Source: a virus
Virus record (IMG/VR): IMGVR_UViG_3300024518_001033
Span: 1-22,636 of that record
Length of the DNA: 22,636 nucleotides
Reading direction: 5' to 3' (one strand)
The notes under the pieces are model-generated. The model saw nothing but the letters and a program-made list of their open reading frames with translations. It was not told where the DNA came from and ran no database searches. Of the stretch, positions 1-5,325 are shown piece after piece (within the stretch, counting starts at the first letter, position 1; each line of letters begins with the position of its first letter). The position numbers were made by a program, and so were the translations under genes.

Positions 1-249
1 GGCAGGGAGTGCGGCAAGGGATGCGGCAAGTGCGGCATGGAATGCGGCATGGAATGCGGCATGGAGTGCGGCAGGGAGTGCGGCAAGGGATGCGGCAAGT
101 GCGGCATGGAATGCGGCATGGAATGCGGCATGGAATGCGGCAGGGAGTGCGGCAAGGGATGCGGCAAGTGCGGCATGGAATGCGGCATGGAATGCGGCAA
201 GTGCGGCAGGGAATGCGGCAAGTGCGGCAAGGGATGCGGCATGGGATGC
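1..249. repeat. Tandem 12-bp/9-bp repeat array with a 69-bp higher-order unit
   Basis: The stretch is built almost entirely from 12-base units of the type GGCATGGAATGC, with variants GGCAGGGAGTGC and GGCAAGGGATGC, and 9-base units GGCAAGTGC. The first two 69-base blocks (1-69 and 70-138) differ by a single base; a third block begins at 139 and then breaks into shuffled shorter units up to 249. The array touches the left edge, so its true length is unknown. No unit contains a stop codon in any frame, so all frames stay open through it. Near-identical blocks suggest recent expansion by slippage or recombination, or possibly a distorted copy number in the assembly. Confidence 0.95.
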
Positions 250-291
250 GGAACGCCGCGCTCAATCTCGCAAACTAACCAAGATGGTTAA
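1..291 (+). CDS. Cys-Gly-rich tandem repeat protein (5' partial)
   Basis: This frame is open from the left edge to a TAA at 289-291. It encodes units GMEC, GREC, GKGC and GKC, so a cysteine occurs every three or four residues, followed by a short non-repeat tail (TPRSISQTNQDG). Of the forward frames it is favoured because the common GAA/GAG variation among repeat units is silent here but changes residues in the other two (Met/Val in one, Asn/Ser in another). An internal ATG at 37 is possible, but the true start may lie outside the window. The pattern recalls metal-binding Cys-rich peptides or repeat peptides that get modified; I do not recognise a family. Reading frame is moderately sure, function unknown. 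Confidence 0.5.
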   Translation, partial: GRECGKGCGKCGMECGMECGMECGRECGKGCGKCGMECGMECGMECGRECGKGCGKCGMECGMECGKCGRECGKCGKGCGMGCGTPRSISQTNQDG

Positions 292-300
292 GGAAACACT

Positions 301-342
301 GTGAAAACAGCACTGGCAATCACGCATGAGGTGGTCAAGTGA
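301..342 (+). CDS. Possible 13-aa leader peptide
   Basis: A GTG at 301 follows an AAGGA Shine-Dalgarno-like site at 291-295 with short spacing. It reads 13 codons (KTALAITHEVVK after the start) to a TGA at 340-342, which overlaps the GTG start of the next gene in a GTGA arrangement. That is the same coupling style used throughout the region. It is too short for any composition test and could be chance. If translated, its most likely role is coupling ribosomes into the downstream gene. Confidence 0.25.
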   Translation: MKTALAITHEVVK

Positions 343-527
343 CCTCCGAGAAATGTGGCATAAAAGGCTGTGGTCGGGTTGGGAAACTAGGCCATAGCAT
401 CCTGTACGAAAAGGTCATTGATGAGACCAGCGGCAAGAGAATTAGTCTACCGATCTGCTCAGACTGTTCACGTAAGATAGAAGTCAGGAGGCGTCCACGA
501 TGTACCAACAAATCCTCAGTTGCATAG
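339..527 (+). CDS. Small zinc-ribbon-like protein (62 aa)
   Basis: GTG start at 339 with GAGG at 328-331 as ribosome binding site. The product has Cys pairs spaced as in small zinc ribbons: CGIKGC near residues 6-11 and CSDC near residues 40-43, then a basic tail ending KIEVRRRPRCTNKSSVA. Such 50-70 aa Cys-pair proteins are common among accessory genes of phages and usually have no assigned role; nucleic-acid binding is the usual guess. Its 3' end overlaps the next gene, whose ATG is at 500. The family is not recognised by name. Confidence 0.6.
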   Translation: MTSEKCGIKGCGRVGKLGHSILYEKVIDETSGKRISLPICSDCSRKIEVRRRPRCTNKSSVA

Positions 528-613
528 TATTCGGATTACGGCTTGCATGCTTTTGTTTGGCTGCTTTTGTCTTATATATATTCCTGGTGATGCTTTATGT
601 GGTGATGACATGA
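500..613 (+). CDS. 37-aa single-helix membrane peptide
   Basis: An AGGAG site at 486-490, nine bases before the ATG at 500, is one of the clearer ribosome binding sites in this region and fixes the start. The 37-aa product begins MYQQILSCIVFGLRL and continues almost wholly hydrophobic to its end, consistent with one transmembrane helix with a short N-terminal outside segment. It overlaps the end of the zinc-ribbon gene by 28 bases and ends in an ATGA overlap with the next gene. Candidates are a small holin-like or inner-membrane accessory peptide; nothing in the sequence decides. Automatic callers often miss genes this short. Confidence 0.5.
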   Translation: MYQQILSCIVFGLRLACFCLAAFVLYIFLVMLYVVMT

Positions 614-807
614 GAACACTCTACAACTGCACCGAATGCAATCCGGCACCAGAACCACGCAAGAAAAGGCCGGAATGTTTCGACGCTTATGCCAGTGGCA
701 AACTCAGACCTACCTGCCGTTCTTGCCGTCGAATAGAACGACATGCACGAGAAGCCAGGTCGAGAGAATTTGATATTGATGGAATGCTAAGAAGGTGGCC
801 AGCATGA
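610..807 (+). CDS. Small Cys-pair (zinc-finger-like) basic protein (65 aa)
   Basis: The ATG at 610 overlaps the stop of the membrane peptide (ATGA), giving translational coupling. The product has two Cys pairs, CTEC (residues 7-10) and CRSC (residues 37-40), with a further Cys between them, and an Arg-rich C-terminus (RRIERHAREARSREF). This is the layout of small HNH-like or zinc-binding phage proteins, but there is no His-Asn-His core. A longer version from a TTG at 520 would add a hydrophobic segment, but that start lacks a good ribosome binding site and the 500-613 gene explains the stretch better. Function unknown. Confidence 0.55.
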   Translation: MRTLYNCTECNPAPEPRKKRPECFDAYASGKLRPTCRSCRRIERHAREARSREFDIDGMLRRWPA

Positions 808-1031
808 ATAACGAAGACAAAATATTCCTTGCTGAGAAAATGGGGTGGTTGCGATGGGAGCATCCAAACCGCACTCACGTGGCCCAATTTGCTCCTCACG
901 CCAGCCTGCACCGTGACGCTAGCAATAGGGTTGAATTTTTTTACGCCGCCAATCAACGACTGAGTAAGCTGTGCAACGACTGGAAGCAAGGCGTATGCGA
1001 ACTGGCAATCAAGGTACTCCGAGATGAGTGA
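804..1031 (+). CDS. Hypothetical phage protein (75 aa)
   Basis: ATG at 804 overlaps the upstream TGA, with a GAAGGTGG ribosome binding site just before it; a GTG at 795 is an alternative three codons earlier. The product (starting MNNEDKIFLAEKMGW) is soluble and rich in Trp and aromatic residues, with no recognised motif. The leading segment about an enzyme-like 'AEKMGWLRW' followed by 'NDWKQGV' resembles short conserved hypothetical proteins in phages that carry only whole-protein homologues. It ends eight bases inside the next gene. Function not inferred. Confidence 0.55.
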   Translation: MNNEDKIFLAEKMGWLRWEHPNRTHVAQFAPHASLHRDASNRVEFFYAANQRLSKLCNDWKQGVCELAIKVLRDE

Positions 1032-1239
1032 ATATCGCAGTTACAGCGTGAAGTATGTGGAAGAACTTGAGGCAGAAGTAGAGCTACTGAAAGAGCAGCA
1101 CGAATATACCGGCAGTGCCGCGAGGGATGGAAGCGGTAAAGTGATCACCACATGTCTTGACCGCATTAAGAAGCAAGAAGCAGAAATAGAGAGGCTGATT
1201 ACACGCCTGACTTGCTTGGACGCATCCAGACACAGATAA
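1024..1239 (+). CDS. Coiled-coil hypothetical protein (71 aa), possibly frameshifted
   Basis: ATG at 1024 overlaps the upstream gene. Two heptad-rich stretches are visible: YVEELEAEVELLKEQ (residues about 11-25) and IKKQEAEIERLITRL (about 48-62). The last residues (TCLDASRHR) look unlike the rest. Immediately downstream, a different frame continues with protein-like sequence that lacks a start codon. The gene may therefore be an N-terminal fragment of a longer protein. No enzymatic motif is present. Confidence 0.5.
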   Translation: MSEYRSYSVKYVEELEAEVELLKEQHEYTGSAARDGSGKVITTCLDRIKKQEAEIERLITRLTCLDASRHR

Positions 1240-1381
1240 GCCAGCGGCGCTTGAGTGCGATCTACCAGACCCATTCACAGACGCTAACGATTGCGAGGCG
1301 CTGATTCGGCACCTGAATGAAAACGGCTATTCAGTTCATAACGGTGTGGTATTCAGTACGATAAATATGATGCAGAAATAG
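1211..1381 (+). pseudogene. Coding-like fragment without a start codon
   Basis: A frame open from just after a TGA at 1208-1210 to a TAG at 1379-1381 reads as plausible protein (for example PDPFTDANDCEALIRHLNEN, then GYSVHNGVVFSTI) but contains no early ATG, GTG or TTG. It lies +1 relative to the gene at 1024. The next coding-like stretch (1342-1485) is back in the frame of the 1024 gene. Two compensating shifts would join all three into one protein of about 150 aa. Sequencing or assembly errors, a decayed gene or programmed frameshifting could each produce this pattern. Confidence 0.35.
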
Positions 1382-1485
1382 AGCGACTGCGTGGTGTGCT
1401 TGAAAATATACGGGACCATGCGATAAGCAATGGCGAGGATTGTGCCTATCTAGATGCCAGAGCAGCACTCAAGGAGGCAGAGTGA
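1342..1485 (+). CDS. Small coiled-coil/helical protein or 3' part of a split gene; start unresolved
   Basis: The frame opens after a TAA at 1339-1341 and ends at a TGA at 1483-1485 that overlaps the next ATG in a TGATG arrangement, which supports it as real coding sequence. It contains YDAEIERLRGVLENIRDH, typical of small helical phage proteins whose usual N-terminus is close to that point, but no ATG is available; the first conventional start is a GTG at 1396. It may be the distal part of the gene beginning at 1024. Function unknown. Confidence 0.35.
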   Translation, partial: RCGIQYDKYDAEIERLRGVLENIRDHAISNGEDCAYLDARAALKEAE

Positions 1486-1721
1486 TGAACGATAAGACAG
1501 ATTTCGAGGTAAATGAGACAGGTACAGTACGTGTGTTGAACCTGAACCAAATGGCCCTGGTGCTGGCACTGAAAGTTATTGATGCCACGATGAAAGAAAG
1601 CTGTACCCACGATGAGATGGATCAGGCGCAGCAGGACTTACGTGATTTGAACGAGTTGAGGCGTGAGCTTGGGATGGAATCAGAACTTTCTGAACGTTCT
1701 GTACCGACAGAAACTAAATAA
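1485..1721 (+). CDS. Small acidic helical protein (78 aa)
   Basis: A strong AAGGAGG site at 1471-1477 precedes the ATG at 1485, and the start overlaps the upstream stop. The product is acidic and helix-prone, with a central segment MALVLALKVIDATMKES followed by a Glu/Asp/Arg-rich tail. An upstream GTG/TTG extension in the same frame is possible but lacks a ribosome binding site. No family recognised. It is the last gene before the hairpin at 1762-1798, so it closes the small-gene operon. Confidence 0.55.
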   Translation: MNDKTDFEVNETGTVRVLNLNQMALVLALKVIDATMKESCTHDEMDQAQQDLRDLNELRRELGMESELSERSVPTETK

Positions 1722-1761
1722 AATGGACTCAAACGTATGATAGGCGTAGTCTACAGACAGC

Positions 1762-1798
1762 GAAAAGGCCGAAACCCATTACAGGATTCAGCCTTTTC
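1762..1798 (+). terminator. Long hairpin, probable transcription terminator
   Basis: GAAAAGGCCGAAACC pairs with GGATTCAGCCTTTTC across a 7-base loop (CATTACA). The stem is 15 base pairs long with two mismatches, carries A-rich bases on its left arm and T-rich bases on its right arm, and lies 40 bases after a gene end. The T tract is inside the stem rather than after it, so it could act in either direction, or be an RNA-stability element. Confidence 0.55.
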
Positions 1799-1837
1799 TC
1801 ATCCGGTTAATGCTTACAGGCCACCGGGAGAACCAAG

Positions 1838-2398
1838 ATGATACCACATTATCTGGTACCTCCAACACCCTGTGACCACAACCGGCGGTGTTTTAATCAG
1901 TTCGACCGTAAAACAGACTGTTTTGATGGTGGCAAGCGGGTCGGTAAATGCGGGGATAGCAACCCTGCCGGGGTAAACCATGAGATCTCGTTAGAACATC
2001 GGCCTACTGGTAAAGCAACCAGTGCCACCTTCAAAGCAGTTTGCCTAACTCAAACCCGACACGATGGTCCCGTGAATAAAAATCAGCCCGATAGTCAGAG
2101 TTTTGTTGGTGGTATTAGGACAATAGACGGCAGTGCGCGTAGTCCCGCGCCATTGAAATCAAATAGGATAGCACTACGGGAATTGATCGCGCCCGATACC
2201 ACCAACCTTTTCTGGCAGAAACCTGGAATAGTCTTGGCAGATGTTAAGTCCAGTAGATCGCAGAGATACAACGGTTTTAGACCCGACCGAACAGCACTTA
2301 GAAAGACCTCAAGAGGTTGGTTGCCCTCAGACATAAGACATAAAGACCATGCTGGTTTTGTATTAATGGACATAAGGAACGTTAGAGCCTCTTTCTAA
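1838..2398 (+). CDS. Doubtful 186-aa ORF
   Basis: An ATG at 1838 follows GGGAG with usable spacing, and the frame stays open for 186 codons. That length is uncommon by chance, so the ORF is listed. Against it, the predicted protein is rich in Arg, Asn, Pro, Ser and Thr with no hydrophobic core pattern, no recognisable motif and no neighbour overlapping it. The interval also holds several inverted repeats. It stands alone between a terminator-like hairpin and the next operon. I regard it as somewhat more likely non-coding than coding. Confidence 0.3.
   Translation: MIPHYLVPPTPCDHNRRCFNQFDRKTDCFDGGKRVGKCGDSNPAGVNHEISLEHRPTGKATSATFKAVCLTQTRHDGPVNKNQPDSQSFVGGIRTIDGSARSPAPLKSNRIALRELIAPDTTNLFWQKPGIVLADVKSSRSQRYNGFRPDRTALRKTSRGWLPSDIRHKDHAGFVLMDIRNVRASF
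1890..1924 (+). promoter_or_regulatory. Overlapping inverted repeats that could form alternative hairpins
   Basis: The segment TAAAAC at 1909-1914 can pair with GTTTTA at 1890-1895 upstream. Its core AAAAC can instead pair with GTTTT at 1920-1924 as part of the near-perfect dyad AAAACAGACTGTTTT (1910-1924). The two pairings exclude one another, as in attenuator-like switches, or the dyad may be a protein-binding operator. Which of these applies cannot be told from one sequence. Confidence 0.25.
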
Positions 2399-2419
2399 AT
2401 AGGGGTCTATGATCTTGCT

Positions 2420-2770
2420 ATGAATAATGAACGCATCAACGGTGATTGGGCATGGAAGCCATCAAAGGCAGATAAAATTATTGCTGACGGTGATTTTTAT
2501 AAGTCGGATAAATGGCGAAGGCTTCGATACACGGTAATCAAGAAATACGAGGGTCGTTGCATGGCTTGTAAATGTAACGATAAGCCCTTGCATGTGGATC
2601 ACATAAAGCCTCGTTCGATACATCCTGAACTAGAATTATCTTTTAGCAATCTTCAGATTCTTTGCGTGGATTGCAATATAGGAAAATCGAATGTTGACGA
2701 AACTGACTGGCGAACCACAGAAGAAAAAAATCCGTGGCAAGCCATAGATGATTTAGATTTGCCGTTTTAA
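2420..2770 (+). CDS. HNH endonuclease (116 aa)
   Basis: The protein carries a complete HNH nuclease core. Cys47-x2-Cys50 and Cys82-x2-Cys85 form the structural zinc site. HVDHI at 58-62 holds the catalytic histidines and aspartate. Asn77 in NLQILC and Asn86 after the second Cys pair complete the fold. HNH proteins nick or cut DNA using one metal ion. In phages, small free-standing ones act in packaging, recombination or homing. This one starts the early operon rather than sitting beside the terminase, so homing or recombination is more likely. The ATG at 2420 has no good ribosome binding site; a TATGAT box ends six bases upstream, which would suit a leaderless message. Confidence 0.85.
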   Translation: MNNERINGDWAWKPSKADKIIADGDFYKSDKWRRLRYTVIKKYEGRCMACKCNDKPLHVDHIKPRSIHPELELSFSNLQILCVDCNIGKSNVDETDWRTTEEKNPWQAIDDLDLPF

Positions 2771-2786
2771 TGGAAAAGCTACAGCT

Positions 2787-3101
2787 ATGACTTCTAAATT
2801 TTATTTTATCCCAGAGAATTGGCAACTATCAGCCAAACTACTCAAATGGACAAAAGACATGGGTTTGAGTGATAAGCAGATTGCAGAACAGCGAGAACTT
2901 ATCGGAGACCATCAATATAAGCGAATGATGATGCGCCCTGATGCTTGTTGGCGAAACTGGATAAAAAACGGTATCAAGTGGGAGAACATTACGCCCACTG
3001 TGCAGAAGGAATATTCTCGCCCTGCCGAACTAAGTCCAGAACAGCGCAAGATAGATGCTGAGAAAGCCGTAGCACAAATGGATAAATACAGGAGAGGGTG
3101 A
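2787..3101 (+). CDS. DnaT-like replication accessory protein (104 aa)
   Basis: The segment from FIPENWQLSAKLLKWTKDMG (residues 6-25) through the CWRNWIKNGIKW motif (about 54-65) matches the layout of the DnaT-like DNA-binding domain found at the C-terminus of phage replication proteins: an aromatic-rich start, a 'species-specific I/L/E' helix, then a W-x-x-W stretch. Those proteins help load the replicative helicase on single-stranded DNA. A Glu/Arg/Lys-rich tail follows. The ribosome binding site (GGAAAAG) is distant from the ATG. The stop overlaps the next ATG. Assignment is by pattern and a free-standing domain is short for the family, so it is moderate. Confidence 0.5.
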   Translation: MTSKFYFIPENWQLSAKLLKWTKDMGLSDKQIAEQRELIGDHQYKRMMMRPDACWRNWIKNGIKWENITPTVQKEYSRPAELSPEQRKIDAEKAVAQMDKYRRG

Positions 3102-3754
3102 TGAATAAAGCAATTCAAGAATTACCAACATACATTCAAGAAAAAGTAAGTGCTGCCCAAGTACCAATTAAATACACTGCAGCAATCAAAGCATTGGCAG
3201 AATGTCGCAATATTGATGAGGCTAAATACTTTGCTGACAAGTCCGATGCATTGGCAGCATGGGCAAAGATTTACCAGCATGATGAAGCTGCGGCCGAAGC
3301 AAAGCGACTGAAGTTACACGCATACCGTCGTATGGGTGTTCTTGCACAAGAGATTCAACCCAGAAAGTCGTATGGTGGCACTCACGGTAGTTCGCCTGGT
3401 CCTGCGGCACTTCTCAGAAAGATCGGTCTAAAGAAGCATGAGGCGTCATCAGCAACTGCACTTTCAAGGTTGCCGTCTAAGGAGTTTCATAAAGAGGTTG
3501 CGCTTGCCCGTCCTCATGCACCGAGTTTCTTTGTAAACACGCTCAGTACTGCATCAGAGGGTTGGTTGACTATTAGTACACCCAATGGGCAATCAGGCGG
3601 CACGATGGCGGCCTTTAGGTGCTTTTGTCGTAAAGCTGATCCGAAGAAAATAGCCAAGTCGTTGCACAAGGGAGAGTTACAAAGAGCGCGTGAAATGATA
3701 ACCGAAATCATTGAGTGGGCAGATACCTTTGACCAATATCTTCCAAAGGAATGA
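3101..3754 (+). CDS. Conserved phage helical protein (217 aa), DNA-metabolism operon
   Basis: The ATG at 3101 has GGAGAGG directly upstream; the GTG at 3098 is a weaker alternative. The N-terminal half (AIKALAECRNIDEAKYFADK, then a long helix to HAYRRMGVLAQE around residue 80) matches a widespread phage and plasmid architecture seen in ParB-neighbour or methyltransferase-neighbour hypothetical proteins. There an 'A-x-x-A-L-x-x-A-x-x-x-D-E-x-K' helix is followed by 'R-A-x-R-R-x-G-E/V-L'. Two further parts follow: a segment about SATALSRLPSKEF that resembles a small helix-turn-helix, and a C-terminal helical region. The family is recognised, its function is not established. It overlaps both neighbours by one base. 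Confidence 0.6.
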   Translation: MNKAIQELPTYIQEKVSAAQVPIKYTAAIKALAECRNIDEAKYFADKSDALAAWAKIYQHDEAAAEAKRLKLHAYRRMGVLAQEIQPRKSYGGTHGSSPGPAALLRKIGLKKHEASSATALSRLPSKEFHKEVALARPHAPSFFVNTLSTASEGWLTISTPNGQSGGTMAAFRCFCRKADPKKIAKSLHKGELQRAREMITEIIEWADTFDQYLPKE

Positions 3755-4062
3755 TGATGTATCACAACAGCACCGAAAGCACACAGCCAGAACTAGCCGA
3801 GTATCGAGCAGCAGCGGCAAGTCAGGAGGTTAAAGTGTTGGCAGCCTTTCTGGAAAACCCTAGCGCTCCAGCAACGCCCAGCATGGTTCTGTCGTGGGTG
3901 TTCAATGGTAGTGTTCCCATCACATCCGTAAGACGCGCCCTGACTAACCTCACGAACTCTGGCGACCTTGTGAAGACTGAATTTCAAGTTGCCGGGCCGT
4001 ATGGAAGACCGGAGTTCATCTGGGAACTAGCCGACAAGTACAAGCAGCAGGAGATGTTCTGA
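3754..4062 (+). CDS. Winged-helix DNA-binding protein (102 aa)
   Basis: Three consecutive ATGs at 3751, 3754 and 3757 follow AAAGGA; 3754 overlaps the upstream stop, and 3757 has the best spacing. After about 20 linker residues the protein reads as a winged-helix: helices around VKVLAAFLENP and TPSMVLSWVF, then ITSVRRALTNLTNSGDLVK as the recognition helix and the first wing strand, and GPYGRPEFIWEL as the second strand. It probably binds DNA as a local regulator or replication accessory. The stop overlaps the ATG of the DUF1367-like gene. Confidence 0.6.
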   Translation: MMYHNSTESTQPELAEYRAAAASQEVKVLAAFLENPSAPATPSMVLSWVFNGSVPITSVRRALTNLTNSGDLVKTEFQVAGPYGRPEFIWELADKYKQQEMF

Positions 4063-4538
4063 TGGAAGCCTTTTTCACCAAGATGCCGAACGCCTCATTT
4101 ATTCCTGCGAGCGAGGACGATGCTGAACTGCTATCAAAGGTCAAGGTAGGTGAGACTGTACGGCTAACACTGGTCAGACCACGCAACATAAAGTTCCACA
4201 AGAAATTCTTCGCGTTAATTAACCTGGCGTTCGACTACTGGGAACCACCCAAACACGGTGAAGGTTCTGCATGGTCTGAGAAAATGCCCATTGAACGCAA
4301 CGTAGAGCGATTCAGAAAGGACGTAACGATACTTGCCGGATACTATGACGCGACATACCGACTCAATGGCGATGTACGCTTAGAGGCCAAATCAATCAGT
4401 TTCGGCAGTATGTCAGAGGATGATTTTGAGAAACTATACAGCAAGGTCATTGACGTAATTATCAATCGAGTTTGTACGCAATACACTGAGTATCAACTGC
4501 GAAAACAGGTTGAGGATATGGTGCTGGATTTTGTGTGA
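4062..4538 (+). CDS. DUF1367-like phage protein (158 aa)
   Basis: The N-terminus follows the DUF1367 (PF07105) pattern: a short hydrophobic start, 'F/L-I/V-P-A' (residues 13-17), 'L-x-K-V-K-V-G-E' (24-31), then 'R-N-x-K-F-H-K-K-F-F-A-L-I-N-L-A-F-D/E-Y-W' (41-60). The family is common in lambda-like phages of enterobacteria, near replication and recombination genes, and its activity is not known. Length (158 aa) is a little under the usual 180-200 aa, with the missing part at the C-terminus. The operon position next to nucleases fits a DNA-processing role. Confidence 0.75.
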   Translation: MEAFFTKMPNASFIPASEDDAELLSKVKVGETVRLTLVRPRNIKFHKKFFALINLAFDYWEPPKHGEGSAWSEKMPIERNVERFRKDVTILAGYYDATYRLNGDVRLEAKSISFGSMSEDDFEKLYSKVIDVIINRVCTQYTEYQLRKQVEDMVLDFV

Positions 4539-4562
4539 CAGAACAATGATGAGGGCAAGTCA

Positions 4563-4832
4563 ATGATAGATACTAGCGAGTGGAGCAGACCTGATGCACC
4601 TCTTTTGGAGGATATGATAAAGGTCAATAATGAGTGTTATGAATCCGCGCTTAAGGAGGCGTATTCTGCTGGGGCGAATGACTTGTTTGATGACCTGATG
4701 GTGGAAATAAAGGACGGTAAGTTGCAAGTTTATTCATCCGCATCATTTGATGATTATGCGGTAGTGCCACTGGAAAAATTAAGCGGGGAAGATATGGTAC
4801 CGCTCAAAGATTGGACGAACGAGACTCAATGA
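4563..4832 (+). CDS. Acidic hypothetical protein (89 aa)
   Basis: GAGG at 4551-4554 precedes the ATG at 4563 by eight bases. The product is strongly acidic, begins MIDTSEWSRPDAPLLEDM, contains the helix NECYESALKEAYSAGANDLF and a short C-terminal beta-like stretch (KLQVYSSASFDDYAVVPL). No family recognised. Its stop overlaps the ATG of the VRR-NUC-like gene (ATGA), so the two are probably co-translated. An acidic protein paired with a nuclease could be a regulator, but this is only inference from position. Confidence 0.6.
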   Translation: MIDTSEWSRPDAPLLEDMIKVNNECYESALKEAYSAGANDLFDDLMVEIKDGKLQVYSSASFDDYAVVPLEKLSGEDMVPLKDWTNETQ

Positions 4833-5119
4833 GAAAGCGTTACGGCAGAAAGACTGACGCTAACCAAAAGGATATTGTGCGAGCCTTGAGAAAGTGTGGT
4901 CGTATTGTTTTCGAGATTGAGGAACCTTTCGATTTGTTGATTGACAATATCGGGGAGTGGGTGGTTATGGAAGTGAAGAACCCTGAAACACACGCAAGGC
5001 AGAAGGGCGGCAGCAAAATGACCAAGAAGCAACTTGACATTCTTGAGACTTTATCGGCAAAGGTTCTGGTAGCAGAAACGGTGGATGAGGCACTGAATCT
5101 GGTCATTAAGAGATATTGA
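4829..5119 (+). CDS. PD-(D/E)XK (VRR-NUC-like) nuclease (96 aa)
   Basis: The ATG at 4829 overlaps the upstream stop; a TTG at 4811 is less likely. The N-terminus RKTDANQKDIVRALRKCG is the first helix of VRR-NUC and Holliday-junction-resolvase-like folds. It is followed by FDLLI with Asp35 and VVMEVKNPE with Glu48 and Lys50, the metal-binding core. The C-terminal KMTKKQLDILETL matches the 'L-T-x-x-Q' helix of the same fold. Such small VRR-NUC domain proteins act on branched DNA during phage replication or recombination. Its length is close to the bare VRR-NUC domain. Confidence 0.7.
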   Translation: MRKRYGRKTDANQKDIVRALRKCGRIVFEIEEPFDLLIDNIGEWVVMEVKNPETHARQKGGSKMTKKQLDILETLSAKVLVAETVDEALNLVIKRY

Positions 5120-5325
5120 TGAGTCAGAGTCTAATGCAATATTGGGAACGAAAGCACAATGAATCGTGGATTGCCCGATGGCACCGCCTTACGGATAATA
5201 GTCCGAAAGACAGCCTCAAGGCCACAAAGCATCTGAATTGTGGTGCTATAGGTATGGGCAGAATGATAGGTAGTGATGCCTGCACGAAAAGCAGTCAGGA
5301 GTTCAAGAATAATGAACAAGGCTGA
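5119..5325 (+). CDS. Hypothetical protein (68 aa)
   Basis: The ATG at 5119 overlaps the stop of the nuclease gene (TGATG). The N-terminal part (MSQSLMQYWERKHNESWIARW) is aromatic and basic; after about residue 40 the sequence is low in structure and ends with KSSQEFKNNEQG. Its 3' end overlaps the start of the Ref-like gene by 14 bases. The stop-start coupling supports it, but no family or function is recognised. Confidence 0.45.
   Translation: MSQSLMQYWERKHNESWIARWHRLTDNSPKDSLKATKHLNCGAIGMGRMIGSDACTKSSQEFKNNEQG

Larger units (their letters stand above)
1799..2419 (+). other. Gene-poor interval rich in inverted repeats
   Basis: About 600 bases separate two operons. Hairpins visible by eye include ACCC/GGGT at 1962-1974, GGC-ACTGGT/ACCAGT-GCC at 2001-2026 and GCGCG/CGCGC at 2135-2150, plus ACCTC/GAGGT around 2308-2319. 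The interval ends with TATGAT at 2408-2413, seven bases before the next ATG. One ORF spans most of it (separate entry) but its product looks unlike a protein. A structured RNA, an origin or a leader region are all possible; I recognise no known RNA class and saw no tRNA. Confidence 0.4.

Noticed and set aside
16-250. CRISPR array interpretation of the repeat tract
   Set aside because: Units are contiguous 9-12-base coding repeats with no unique spacers between longer repeats.
9-278. Second repeat frame reading MRQGMRQVRHGMRH-type units
   Set aside because: Its open state is a by-product of the array lacking stops; the GAA/GAG variation is silent only in the frame ending at 291.
1740-1840. 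tRNA or attachment-site candidate near the hairpin
   Set aside because: The fold is a simple long hairpin with a 7-base loop; no cloverleaf arms or T-loop were found, and no integrase is nearby.
2095-2373. 92-aa reverse-strand ORF
   Set aside because: It would be the only reverse gene in the window and has no properly spaced ribosome binding site.
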